This document shows, piece after piece, positions 43,870 through 51,562 of a stretch of 64,000 bases of DNA. Position 1 is the first letter of the stretch, and each line of letters opens with the position of its first letter. The stretch comes from JAAEKA01 sp049299095 (lineage in GTDB: Bacteria; Chloroflexota; Anaerolineae; JAAEKA01): NCBI GenBank assembly GCA_049299095.1, contig JBAQWV010000061.1:52957-116956 (forward strand), read 5' to 3'. The notes below the pieces were generated by a model, which was not told the origin of the DNA, ran no database searches, and saw only the letters and a program-made list of their open reading frames with translations. The position numbers and the translations under genes were made by a program.

Positions 43870-44729
43870 GGGCGGTCAGTGGGCGGAGAGGGTAATCGCT
43901 GCTCCAGCGCGGCCAGCCGGTCGGAGAGTTGTTCGATCTGGGCCTGCTGCGCGCTGTTCAGTTGATCCAGCCGCGCGAGCAGCGCACGGGTATCCGCTGA
44001 TAACACGATTTCAGCAGCTTGATCGGTGTTGCCACGGCGTGAGCGAGGGCGCAGGAACCACTGGGAAAGAAAACCGGTTAGAACGCTGAACAAGGCCACG
44101 CCTAGCACGATCACAAATGCCCCAATCACGCGGCCCGGCGTAGTTACCGGGTATTTGTCGCCGTAACCAACGGTCGCCACAGTGACAATCGTCCACCAGA
44201 CTGCGTCGCTGGCGTTGTGAATGTTGGCGTTGGGTGCGGCGCTTTCGATCTCCAGAATCACGGTGGCCGCGATTTCAAAGACAACAATCACCGCCAGTAA
44301 CGTTGCCAGCAGGGCGCTAGCCGCACGCCGCTCAATCGCGACATCGAACATGTTGCGCCAATCGCGGCGTTTCAGCCATTTTGCCAGCAGGCGATAGCGC
44401 AGCAGCCGCAGCAGGGCCAAGAAGGGCAGCGGCAAGCTACCCACCCATAACATCCAACCATAAAAATTCAATAGATGTCGCAGCGGCTTGGGGGTGCGCA
44501 TCAGTTGGTAAATGCTGTCACCGAGCAGGATCAGGCTGACGAAGAAGGAAACCAGGAGAATGACCTGCTCTTCCTGGCGATGGCGCAGAAGTAGCCACAA
44601 TACCGAATTGATGACCTGGAGCAGGGTCAACGTCAAAATGAAGAACTCGTAGTTGGCGTTGATGATCAGTTGGTGGCGTCCTTGTTCAATTTCTTGCTCA
44701 AGCGACGGGGGGAGTGGGGTTTCTGTCAT
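43866..44729 (-). CDS. Voltage-gated-type potassium channel
   Basis: The 287 residues have an N-terminal S1-S4-like part with an Arg-containing helix (LALLRLLRYRLLAKWLKRRD). S5 follows, then the pore loop with selectivity filter TIVTVATVGYGDKYPVT, S6 (VIGAFVIVLGVALFSVLTGF) and a C-terminal coiled coil (ALLARLDQLNSAQQAQIEQL) likely to tetramerise the channel. It conducts K+ across the cytoplasmic membrane. The start ATG at 44729 is preferred to a longer frame that enters the upstream terminator. It is read from its own promoter, since a terminator lies between it and the HdeD-like gene. Confidence 0.92.
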   Translation of the reverse strand: MTETPLPPSLEQEIEQGRHQLIINANYEFFILTLTLLQVINSVLWLLLRHRQEEQVILLVSFFVSLILLGDSIYQLMRTPKPLRHLLNFYGWMLWVGSLPLPFLALLRLLRYRLLAKWLKRRDWRNMFDVAIERRAASALLATLLAVIVVFEIAATVILEIESAAPNANIHNASDAVWWTIVTVATVGYGDKYPVTTPGRVIGAFVIVLGVALFSVLTGFLSQWFLRPRSRRGNTDQAAEIVLSADTRALLARLDQLNSAQQAQIEQLSDRLAALEQRLPSPPTDRP

Positions 44730-44742
44730 AGTTTGGCTGATA

Positions 44743-44773
44743 CAAAAAAGGGAGCTGCCCCGGCGCAACTCCC
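44743..44773 (-). terminator. Terminator after the HdeD-like gene
   Basis: GGGAGTTGC (minus reading) pairs with GCAGCTCCC, one G-U pair included, with TTTTTT after it. It lies about 40 nt downstream of the stop at 44811. Confidence 0.8.
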
Positions 44774-44810
44774 TGCGATCACAATCAGTAAATGGCCGGG
44801 TGTACTCAGG

Positions 44811-45368
44811 TTAATACAGCAGGCTGCGCAGGCGGAAGGCCGCCACCACCAGCGCAATGCCACCCACGATCAACCAAAGGCCGATTACAAAGGGCAGTTG
44901 AAACGCGCTGGAAGTGGGATTGAGCAAAATCAGCACGCCCATCACCAGCGTAAGGACGCCGAGGAAGCCGGTGGCAATGCCCGCGCCGCGAAACGCAGCC
45001 AGTAGCGTCATAATGCCATACAAGATGCCCAAAACGCCAATTATGGTCGCCAGGGCAACACCGACCGCGGTGGTTGCACCGAGCGCACTGTAAACTGTGC
45101 CACCCGCAAACGCGTTCAGAATGAAGGCCCCGGCAATGATACTGACGATGCCGGTCAGAATGCGCCAGCCCCACGCGCTGCGATCCCACAGCGGGCTGAT
45201 CACGTCGAGGATACCGATCACGAACCAATAGCCACCCAGCAGCAACACCGCGGTGGCTGAAGTGGCGATAGGGCGCATCAAAAAGAGCGCGCCCAGCAGG
45301 ATGGATAGCGCCCCTTGCACGAGGGGAAGCCACCACGGCAATGATTTGGATACGACGATTGTGGACAT
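44811..45368 (-). CDS. HdeD/DUF308-family membrane protein
   Basis: The 185 residues have six membrane helices in three DUF308 repeats: LVQGALSILLGALFLMRPIA, WGWRILTGIVSIIAGAFILN and GIATGFLGVLTLVMGVLILL. Relatives include acid-resistance protein HdeD and many stress-linked proteins of unknown mechanism. The ATG at 45368 has GGAG 6 nt upstream; an earlier frame is rejected. It lies downstream of the HMG-CoA reductase gene, separated by 176 bases that carry three competing inverted-repeat arms. Confidence 0.88.
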   Translation of the reverse strand: MSTIVVSKSLPWWLPLVQGALSILLGALFLMRPIATSATAVLLLGGYWFVIGILDVISPLWDRSAWGWRILTGIVSIIAGAFILNAFAGGTVYSALGATTAVGVALATIIGVLGILYGIMTLLAAFRGAGIATGFLGVLTLVMGVLILLNPTSSAFQLPFVIGLWLIVGGIALVVAAFRLRSLLY

Positions 45369-45477
45369 GCCAGTCTCCTTTCCAGGCCCCAAAAAAACAC
45401 ACCTGTCAGCGACCAACAACTCATGTAAGCCCACGGCAACCAGTGTGGAATGACTACCGCAAGACTGAACCACTTAA

Positions 45478-45534
45478 CCGCTCCCCGATCCATTCAGTGG
45501 AGCGGCTCAAGCCGACAGCCTGCTCAAGCCGCTC
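45478..45534. repeat. Three-arm inverted repeat between HMG-CoA reductase and HdeD-like genes
   Basis: CCGCTCC (45478-45484), GGAGCGGCT (45499-45507) and AGCCGCTC (45527-45534) are mutually complementary: the middle arm can pair with either flank. No T-run follows, so a switch or processing structure is more likely than a plain terminator. Confidence 0.5.
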
Positions 45535-45544
45535 TCAGTCAATA

Positions 45545-47089
45545 CTAGCGATTTCGTCCGTAGCGCTCGTGGCTGGATACCCAGTCCGACGAGGAAATGG
45601 CCGAAGCCAGGCTGATTTCACCGGCCAGCGCCACCGCAGCCACAATCTCTGCCAGCTTCTTCACGGTGCCGCGGCCTGTGCAGCCCAGCAAGTCCAAACA
45701 TTCGCGCTGCGTCGCCAGGCTTGTGCCGCCGCCGTGGGTCGCCACGATCAGCGAGGGGATGGTCAACGCCATGTACAGATCGTTGTCGGGGGTCAGTTCC
45801 GTGTACAGAATGCCCGCGGACGACTCGGCTACGTTCGCCACGTCTTGCCCAGTGGCGATAAACATCGCCGTGATGCCGTTGGCTGAATGTGCGCCGTTGT
45901 TGTTCGCCCCTGATAGCACCGCACCGATGTTAGCCACGTTGTAGTGATAGAAAAGCTGCTCCGGCTTGACGCGCATGTGCTGGATCAAGACATCGCGCGG
46001 TACGGTGGCCTCGGCCACGACGCGTTTGCCGCGCGTGTGCATGACGTTGACCTGGCTGGCTTTCTTGTCGGTCGCCAGGTTCGACTCCAGATAGAAGTGC
46101 CGCACGCCTTCGTAGTTGTCCAAAATCCAGCTACAAGCCGCGAAGGTAGCGCGACCGACCATGTTCTGCCCGGCTGCATCGCCGGTGGTGTAGTTGAAGC
46201 GCAGGAAAGCGAACTTGCCTGCCAGGTATGGATCCACGTAAGACAGCTTGGCTACGCTGGATGTTGACTCGGCGTGGTCGCGAACTTCATCTATGTTGTC
46301 GAACATCCACTGCACGAAGTTGCGCGCGGCGCGGGCATCGTCGAACACGAAGACCGGCGCGCGCTGCATGGCATCGCCGATCACGGTCACTTCGACACCG
46401 CCGGACAGGTTCAAAATCTTCATGCCGCGGTTGTACGAGGCCACCAGTGTGCCTTCTGTGGTCGCCATTGGGATGATGAAATCGCCTTGAGCATATTCGC
46501 CCTTGATCGTCAGCGGCCCGGCGAAGCCCAACGGGATCTGTGCGACGCCGCTGAAGTTTTCGACATTGCCCGCGGTAATGTGAGGATCGAAGGAATAGTG
46601 GGGGATGTGTTGCAGCTTTTTGCCCGCGAATTGCTCGACAAAGCGCTGTCGTTCCTGAATAATCGCCTCGCTATAGTTGTCGCCATTGTCGCGCGGGATT
46701 TTGATCGTGTTTTCGACTTCCTTGCTGACTGCGCTGTCCACCTTCAAGTTTAAATTACCGAAGCCAGCCGCCGTAAACCCCACTTCCAGCTTGTGCATGC
46801 CTTCTGATAGCGGCGCAATGCGGCAGATCAAATCCATCATCTTGCGCAGCGGAAAGTCAACCGGATGCTCGGCTAAATCATCCGGCTTGTAGGTCTCGCC
46901 GGTGTCGAGCATGATCGAAATCGCTGAACGCGGCACAGCAACGCCGTCGAATTTCACGCTGTGCAGAGCAGTGATGCGGGTATCGCTCAGGCGATTTTTC
47001 AGCGAAAAGCGCACGCCATCGGCCGTATTGCGCAGACTGTTGAAGGTGTAAATCTGCTTGAGCACCATGCTGGGAATCGGCAAAGCCAT
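45545..47089 (-). CDS. hmgA: Class I HMG-CoA reductase with extra N-terminal domain
   Basis: The enzyme reduces HMG-CoA to mevalonate with NADPH. It has 514 residues. The catalytic part starts near residue 140 and contains MATTEGTLVASYNRG (Glu), VTVIGDAMQRAPVFVF, NYTTGDAAGQNM (Asp), ATDKKASQVNVMHTRGKRVV (Lys) and the C-terminal SSHERYGRNR (His), all class I marks. The first 130 residues (RFSLKNRLSDTRITALHSVK) form an unidentified probably beta-rich domain. AGGAGG 9 nt before the ATG at 47089 fixes the start. A mevalonate pathway for isoprenoids, including the carotenoids made nearby, is implied. Confidence 0.93.
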   Translation of the reverse strand: MALPIPSMVLKQIYTFNSLRNTADGVRFSLKNRLSDTRITALHSVKFDGVAVPRSAISIMLDTGETYKPDDLAEHPVDFPLRKMMDLICRIAPLSEGMHKLEVGFTAAGFGNLNLKVDSAVSKEVENTIKIPRDNGDNYSEAIIQERQRFVEQFAGKKLQHIPHYSFDPHITAGNVENFSGVAQIPLGFAGPLTIKGEYAQGDFIIPMATTEGTLVASYNRGMKILNLSGGVEVTVIGDAMQRAPVFVFDDARAARNFVQWMFDNIDEVRDHAESTSSVAKLSYVDPYLAGKFAFLRFNYTTGDAAGQNMVGRATFAACSWILDNYEGVRHFYLESNLATDKKASQVNVMHTRGKRVVAEATVPRDVLIQHMRVKPEQLFYHYNVANIGAVLSGANNNGAHSANGITAMFIATGQDVANVAESSAGILYTELTPDNDLYMALTIPSLIVATHGGGTSLATQRECLDLLGCTGRGTVKKLAEIVAAVALAGEISLASAISSSDWVSSHERYGRNR

Positions 47090-47315
47090 AGGGGACAACC
47101 TCCTGAGTATAGAATTGTGCGGACGAGTTGGCAAACAAATCAAATCACGCGCGCAAAAACAGGCGGGGGACACACAGTGCGCAACGTGCGAGCAAAGTTT
47201 GTGCAATTATAGCCCGAACAAGCAACAATAGCAAACGCCTGTGCTCGTCCTGTCCGTGGTGCGGACACCCCCGGTAATGGATGTATCGAAACGAAATTCT
47301 CGTTAACAGAAGGCC

Positions 47316-47354
47316 GCTTTTAGCCGGTTGAGAGCAGCCCAACCGGCTAAAAGC
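47316..47354 (-). terminator. Hairpin after the methyltransferase gene
   Basis: GCTTTTAGCCGGTTG and CAACCGGCTAAAAGC form a perfect 15-bp stem with a 9-nt loop, 30 nt after the stop at 47384. The U-rich part is inside the stem foot rather than after it; it may act in both directions. Confidence 0.65.
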
Positions 47355-47383
47355 GCATAGCTGATTAATGAAGCCAGCTCAAA

Positions 47384-48142
47384 TTAGCGTTTTTCGGCAA
47401 TCGCGATGATCGAAGTGCCGATAGGCAGTGCCACATGCTGCATCAACTGTGCTTCGACCTTACCAACGCCGCCCAGCACACCATTCAGGCCCGGCGGTGC
47501 AGGCTCCATCTCCACCTGATACGCGTCGTCGTCGAAATGCGGCGAAGCCAGCTCCGGCTCGGATCGGCCGCGCCGTGCCAAAATCATGCCAGCGGCCAGC
47601 GGAAACAGGAAGAAATTGTTATAGGAAGATTGTAATACACGCAGGCCGTGGCGTTCCAGCTTTTCGTTCAGTTCTGCGCGCGTGTAGCGCCGCTGGTGTG
47701 CATTGATCACGTCATTGTTGCTCCACAGCCACATCAGCGCAGGCACTGTCACCACCAGCTTGCCGCCCGGCTTCAGCACGCGCCGACACTCGTTGAAAAC
47801 ACCGTGCTCGTTCGGCACATGTTCCACCACATCAAGTAGCGTCACCACGTCAAAGCTCTGGCTGTCGAACGGCAGATCGTCGGCACTGGCCTCTTCCACG
47901 TCAAAACCACGCTGGCGCGCCACTTCCAGCGGCTTGGAAAACAAATCTACGCCCATCACCTGGCCGTAGTGGCGCAGGTGATGCATCATATTGCCTGCAC
48001 CGCAGCCCACATCGAGAATGCGGCGGTCTTGCTTGCCTGCGCCGACATGGCGATCCATGTAACCGAGGATCGCGCGCGTGCGGCTGGCGAACCACCAATG
48101 GCGGTCTTCGTCGAGATAAATAGTCATCGGAGTCGAATTCAT
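47384..48142 (-). CDS. Class I SAM-dependent methyltransferase with C-terminal membrane segment
   Basis: The 252 residues have an N-terminal YLDEDRHWWFASRTRAILGY, seen in a family of polyprenyl or glycan-linked methyltransferases. Motif I ILDVGCGAGNMMHHL, VMGVDLFSKPLEVARQRGFD, VVTLLDVVEHVPNEHGVF and GGKLVVTVPALMWLWSNND (motif III) follow. A hydrophobic segment near residue 195 (FFLFPLAAGMILARRG) suggests membrane association and a lipid-linked substrate. The ATG at 48142 follows AAGGA; a second ATG at 48127 is possible. Transcribed alone. Confidence 0.87.
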   Translation of the reverse strand: MNSTPMTIYLDEDRHWWFASRTRAILGYMDRHVGAGKQDRRILDVGCGAGNMMHHLRHYGQVMGVDLFSKPLEVARQRGFDVEEASADDLPFDSQSFDVVTLLDVVEHVPNEHGVFNECRRVLKPGGKLVVTVPALMWLWSNNDVINAHQRRYTRAELNEKLERHGLRVLQSSYNNFFLFPLAAGMILARRGRSEPELASPHFDDDAYQVEMEPAPPGLNGVLGGVGKVEAQLMQHVALPIGTSIIAIAEKR

Positions 48143-48221
48143 AACGTTCGTTTTTCCTTGCACAAAGTAACTGTCCGCATTGTAGCCGATTGCCCGCGCC
48201 TTGACAAAGCACGCGCCTGCT

Positions 48222-48250
48222 TTGACACCATTCGCCCCGCACGTTATACT
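48222..48250 (+). promoter_or_regulatory. Near-consensus promoter of slyD leader
   Basis: TTGACA (48222-48227) and TATACT (48245-48250) are 17 bases apart, an almost perfect sigma-70-type promoter. Transcription should begin near 48257, about 92 nt before the slyD start. Confidence 0.75.
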
Positions 48251-48285
48251 ACACAGGCTGTGACAAGTCATGGACAACAGAGTTA

Positions 48286-48332
48286 GTAAGCGCGCGACCC
48301 AGGCTTACCCACTTCTGGGCCGCGCCTTTTTT
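48286..48332 (+). terminator. Premature terminator with competing hairpin in the slyD leader
   Basis: GCGCGACCCAG (48292-48302) and CTGGGCCGCGC (48315-48325) form the stem with one mismatch, followed by CTTTTTT. The overlapping pair GTAAGC (48286-48291) and GCTTAC (48303-48308) would place the entire left arm in a loop. The two structures exclude each other, as in an attenuator. It ends 16 nt before the slyD ATG. Confidence 0.7.
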
Positions 48333-48348
48333 ATGAAAGGCACATTTA

Positions 48349-48825
48349 ATGGCAACTCAAAACACTATTCAGGACGGCATGGTCGTTGACATAGATTACG
48401 TACTGCGCTCCGCGGCTGGCGAGATCATTGATCAGTCCGAGGCAGGCGATCCGCTCAAGCTGCTGCAAGGGGCCGGCCAGATCATCGCCGGACTGGAGCG
48501 CGAGCTGTACGGCATGGCCGTCGGCGAGGAAAAAGATGTTATAGTCGAGGCTGTGGATGGCTACGGCGAAATAGACCCTGAGGGCTTACAGTTCTTCCCC
48601 GCGGGCGCGTTCCCTGAAGGCATGGAGTTAAATGTCGGCATGGCTTTGCAGGCGCACGACGAAGCTGGTCACCAATACACCGTCTACGTAGACGAAATCC
48701 GTGAGGACGGCGTGATGCTGGACTTCAATCATCCGTTGGCTGGTGAAACGCTCTACTTCCATGTGCGCATCGCAGGTATCCGCCCGGCCACGGAAGAAGA
48801 ACTCGATCACGGCCACGCACACTAA
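48349..48825 (+). CDS. slyD: FKBP-type peptidyl-prolyl isomerase SlyD
   Basis: The 158 residues have an FKBP domain: MVVDIDYVLRSAAGEIIDQS, AGQIIAGLERELYGMAVGEE and the C-terminal FNHPLAGETLYFHVRIAGI. An insert-in-flap chaperone domain spans about 75-125. The short tail DHGHAH retains some His residues of the metal-binding tail of E. coli SlyD, far fewer than there. It catalyses prolyl isomerisation and assists folding or nickel delivery in the cytosol. The leader contains a terminator, so expression is likely controlled by attenuation. Confidence 0.94.
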   Translation: MATQNTIQDGMVVDIDYVLRSAAGEIIDQSEAGDPLKLLQGAGQIIAGLERELYGMAVGEEKDVIVEAVDGYGEIDPEGLQFFPAGAFPEGMELNVGMALQAHDEAGHQYTVYVDEIREDGVMLDFNHPLAGETLYFHVRIAGIRPATEEELDHGHAH

Positions 48826-48845
48826 GCGCGGTTATCCGAGAAACC

Positions 48846-48876
48846 AAAGCCCTGCCAACAAACCGGCAGGGCTTTT
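48846..48876 (+). terminator. Terminator after slyD
   Basis: AAAGCCCTGCC and GGCAGGGCTTT form a perfect 11-bp stem with an 8-nt loop and end in TTTT, 20 nt after the slyD stop. It stands between the convergent slyD and VOC genes. Confidence 0.88.
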
Positions 48877-48942
48877 CGATAACTGCGTAAGTCCCAGCAG
48901 AAGTAAAATGTCTGGCTTCCGCAGGTTTGGGCTGTCGTCCGG

Positions 48943-49575
48943 TCACAACGTGCAAACCCCGTGCGGCGTGTGGATATGGGCCAGCAAAACAGGTTGGCCC
49001 GCGGCTGGTGGGGCCAGTGTCACCGGCCCGACAAAACCGATTTCATGCAGCCAGGCGGCCAACAGGTCATACTGCGCGTGACGAATCTCCAGCATCACCA
49101 GCGAGCAGCCGACATCGGGCAGTGCATCGGCTGGGTGCACAGACGTTGACCACTCGATCAAACTCGGAGCCGCGCCGTCTAGCAGCAGGCTACCATCCCG
49201 CGGGATTGTGATCTGCCAGCGCCACGCGTCGCGCGTCATAGTTTCGATTGGCCCGCGCGGCAGAGCCGAGCCAGCCGCGCTCGCGGTGATGTCAGAGGTA
49301 CGCACCACCCAGCCGGCCAGGCGTGGGCTGGTCAAAGGATCAAGCTGATCCAGGCTGAACCAGCGCGGGCGGCCAGGAGCGGGCGCGTGCGGGTTAGCCG
49401 CGATAACCTCCAGGTAGCACGCTGCGCCGAGGCGCAGCAGGGCATTGTGTGTCCCCATGTGCGCATGCTCGCCACCCTGTTGCGGCGCGACGCCCAGCAG
49501 ATCAGCGATATGGGCGACCCCGGCGGCTCGTGAACCCGCTGTAACGACGATATGATCCAGCGCAGCGGTCAGCAT
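48943..49575 (-). CDS. VOC/glyoxalase-like domain protein (PF13468 type)
   Basis: The 210 residues begin ALDHIVVTAGSRAAGVAHIA, with the family's conserved DH-V start. EHAHMGTHNALLRLGAACYL and LEVIAANPHAP (His and Glu metal ligands) follow, then a second weaker beta-alpha-beta unit (LVMLEIRHAQYDLLAAWLHE). The reaction is unknown. It is the last gene of the carotenoid/lipid cluster, 6 nt after the ICMT-like gene, so a role in lipid or terpenoid turnover is possible. Confidence 0.82.
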   Translation of the reverse strand: MLTAALDHIVVTAGSRAAGVAHIADLLGVAPQQGGEHAHMGTHNALLRLGAACYLEVIAANPHAPAPGRPRWFSLDQLDPLTSPRLAGWVVRTSDITASAAGSALPRGPIETMTRDAWRWQITIPRDGSLLLDGAAPSLIEWSTSVHPADALPDVGCSLVMLEIRHAQYDLLAAWLHEIGFVGPVTLAPPAAGQPVLLAHIHTPHGVCTL

Positions 49576-49581
49576 CGCGGC

Positions 49582-50031
49582 TCAATACACCCAGGGGATC
49601 AGCTTGCGCACGCGGCGCTGGTACGCGGGATAATCGGCATATGCCTCGCGCAGCCACGCTTCCTCGCGCCGCGATTTCAGATCAAAAAACAGGAATAGCA
49701 GCACTGCCAGGCCCAAGCCTATCCAGTTGGCTCGCAGCAGGCCCAGCCCCAGCGTGCCAAGAATCAGCCCGGCGTAGATCGGATGCCGCACCCAACGGTA
49801 CGGGCCGCTGGTCACAAGACTGCCCCCCTCGATGGGCCGCGGGTATGGCGTCAGGTTGCTGCCCAGCGCCAGCAAGCCCCACGTTCCCAGCAAGCCGCCA
49901 GCAACCAGCAGCACCATGCCAATCCCGCGCAGCCAGGCCGGGCAAGCCGTGCAGACGACCTGTGGCGCAAACAAGATGACCGCAAACAGGATCATCTGCA
50001 ACACAAACCAGCCTTCACCGCGTTTGCCCAT
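49582..50031 (-). CDS. Isoprenylcysteine carboxyl methyltransferase-like membrane protein
   Basis: The 149 residues have four membrane helices and the ICMT/PEMT SAM-binding signature GPYRWVRHPIYAGLILGTLG near residues 76-95, then REEAWLREAYADYPAYQRRV. Such bacterial proteins methylate lipids, isoprenoids or small thiols; the substrate here is unknown. The start codon overlaps the plsY stop by one base, so the two are translationally coupled. Location beside the lycopene cyclase suggests a terpenoid or lipid substrate. Confidence 0.85.
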   Translation of the reverse strand: MGKRGEGWFVLQMILFAVILFAPQVVCTACPAWLRGIGMVLLVAGGLLGTWGLLALGSNLTPYPRPIEGGSLVTSGPYRWVRHPIYAGLILGTLGLGLLRANWIGLGLAVLLFLFFDLKSRREEAWLREAYADYPAYQRRVRKLIPWVY

Positions 50032-50609
50032 CAGCCAAGCTCCTTGTCTGTCTGTGGTACGGGTGGCTGGGCATAGCGCGCCAGCAGCACTACCGTGTTA
50101 ACCAGGCCAACCGTCACCAGCGCGGGATCGCGCACAAAAAACCCCAGATACGTCAGCAAGACCGCCATACCCGCGGCCACAGCCCACAGCTCGCGATGCA
50201 ACAGCTTCAAGCCAGCGGCCAGTGTCAATCCCAGCAACACCGGCGCTTGCCAGGGAGCCAGTGCTGTCCAAACACCAAAAGTCGTTGCCAGCGCCTTGCC
50301 GCCGCGGCCGCGCAAAAAGGGCGAAAAGGCGTGACCCAGGATCGGCGCGCAGGCTACCGCGGCCAGCATCCAGCCGGTCACATGCCCCGCTGACTGCGCC
50401 AGCGCCACCGGTATCAGCCCCTTGAAGCCATCGAGCAATATCGCAGTCAGCCCCCAACGCGGCCCGCCCGCTTTCCAGACGTTGGCTGCGCCAGGGTTGC
50501 CATCGCCATACGCGCGGATGTCCACGCCGAGCGCCAGCCTGCCCAGCCACAAACTCAGTGGCAACGCGCCGATGACGAAGGCCAGCGCCATCCAGATCAG
50601 CGCGTTCAC
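50031..50609 (-). CDS. plsY: Acyl-phosphate:glycerol-3-phosphate acyltransferase PlsY
   Basis: This 192-residue membrane enzyme transfers an acyl chain from acyl phosphate to sn-glycerol 3-phosphate, the first step of phospholipid synthesis. The three signature motifs are present: ALPLSLWLGRLALGVDIRAY region (motif 1), YGDGNPGAANVWKAGG (motif 2 with GNPGA) and GHAFSPFLRGRGGKALATTF (motif 3). It overlaps lycopene cyclase by 4 nt and the methyltransferase by 1 nt. The setting inside a carotenoid operon is unusual; a second PlsY elsewhere with this copy specialised is possible. Confidence 0.93.
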   Translation of the reverse strand: MNALIWMALAFVIGALPLSLWLGRLALGVDIRAYGDGNPGAANVWKAGGPRWGLTAILLDGFKGLIPVALAQSAGHVTGWMLAAVACAPILGHAFSPFLRGRGGKALATTFGVWTALAPWQAPVLLGLTLAAGLKLLHRELWAVAAGMAVLLTYLGFFVRDPALVTVGLVNTVVLLARYAQPPVPQTDKELG

Positions 50610-51406
50610 GGAGCCGTCACCGAGCCGGGCAGCGCCCTGCGAAGTTCAGCGAAACGTTGGTGGCTTTCGCGTGCCAGAATCAGCACCATGCCAAGCGCCA
50701 GCAGGGTATTGGTGATGAAGAAAAAGATCACTTCCTCCAGCGGCAACACGCCGCCGATCAGCCAGTGCAGCGAGCGCGCCGGGTTGATCTCCCACGTACC
50801 GGAGCCGATAGCGAGATAGTCGGCCAGACTGAGGTACAGCGTGGGCACGGCAATTGCCAGCAGCACCAGGCGACCGTAGCGACGCAGGATGTCGCCACCA
50901 AAGCCAATTTGCAGCATGATCGGTGGCAGCGCCCAGGCCAACAGGATGGATAGATAGGTGCCGGGTGCCCAGCGGGAGAAGAAGACTACCACGCTGGCGA
51001 CCCACAGGATGCCCAGGATCAACACTGGCCAGACGCGCCAGCGCGGTTGCAAGGGCGCTGGCGGCGCGGGCAGGGGCAGCCAGCGCAGCAAAACGCCGAT
51101 CCACAGGCCAGTCATAATACTTTGCACCACGAAAAAGGTGTATTCCTCGATGGGAACCCATCCCAGCACGATGCCGGTCACCAGGGCAGGATCGTAATAC
51201 CAAACACGTGTCGCCACCAGATAATTGTCCCAGGGCGTGGTGTAGGTCACGGCCAACACAATGTGCAGCGCAATCGCGGCCCAGAAGGGCCAGGCGCGGA
51301 AGTTGGGCGGGAACTGACGACCGCGCCGCTGATCGAGCCAGGTGAGCAAGCCCAGCAGCACGATGGGCACACCGAGAAAGCGCAGAAGAAAGCCAAAGTA
51401 TGTCAT
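50606..51406 (-). CDS. Fused CrtYc-CrtYd-type lycopene cyclase
   Basis: The 266 residues hold two homologous lycopene-cyclase domains of about 110 residues, each with three helices and the P-x-E-E motif: GWVPIEEYTFFVVQSIMTGL near residue 75 and GVLPLEEVIFFFITNTLLAL near 220. This resembles the fused cyclase of archaea and the N-terminal half of fungal CrtYB, rather than the FAD-dependent CrtY/CruA types. It would cyclise lycopene ends to beta-ionone rings. It begins 156 nt after the glycosyltransferase gene on the same strand. Confidence 0.9.
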   Translation of the reverse strand: MTYFGFLLRFLGVPIVLLGLLTWLDQRRGRQFPPNFRAWPFWAAIALHIVLAVTYTTPWDNYLVATRVWYYDPALVTGIVLGWVPIEEYTFFVVQSIMTGLWIGVLLRWLPLPAPPAPLQPRWRVWPVLILGILWVASVVVFFSRWAPGTYLSILLAWALPPIMLQIGFGGDILRRYGRLVLLAIAVPTLYLSLADYLAIGSGTWEINPARSLHWLIGGVLPLEEVIFFFITNTLLALGMVLILARESHQRFAELRRALPGSVTAP

Positions 51407-51562
51407 GAGCGGTTGGATGAGCAGTGAACAGATTGGAACGGGTTTTACGCTGGGTGTCAGTCAGCGATTTCGAAGCGCAGGCGGGTACGTAATTTGTAGA
51501 CAGTGAACAGGATTTTGCGCTGTGTGACTGTGAGGCTGCTCACGGTTGGCCGCAGATCGCGG

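Noticed and set aside
50031..50609. PlsY as a dedicated carotenoid acyltransferase
   Set aside because: All three PlsY motifs are intact, so the housekeeping glycerol-3-phosphate role is simpler; the operon context is reported only as an observation.
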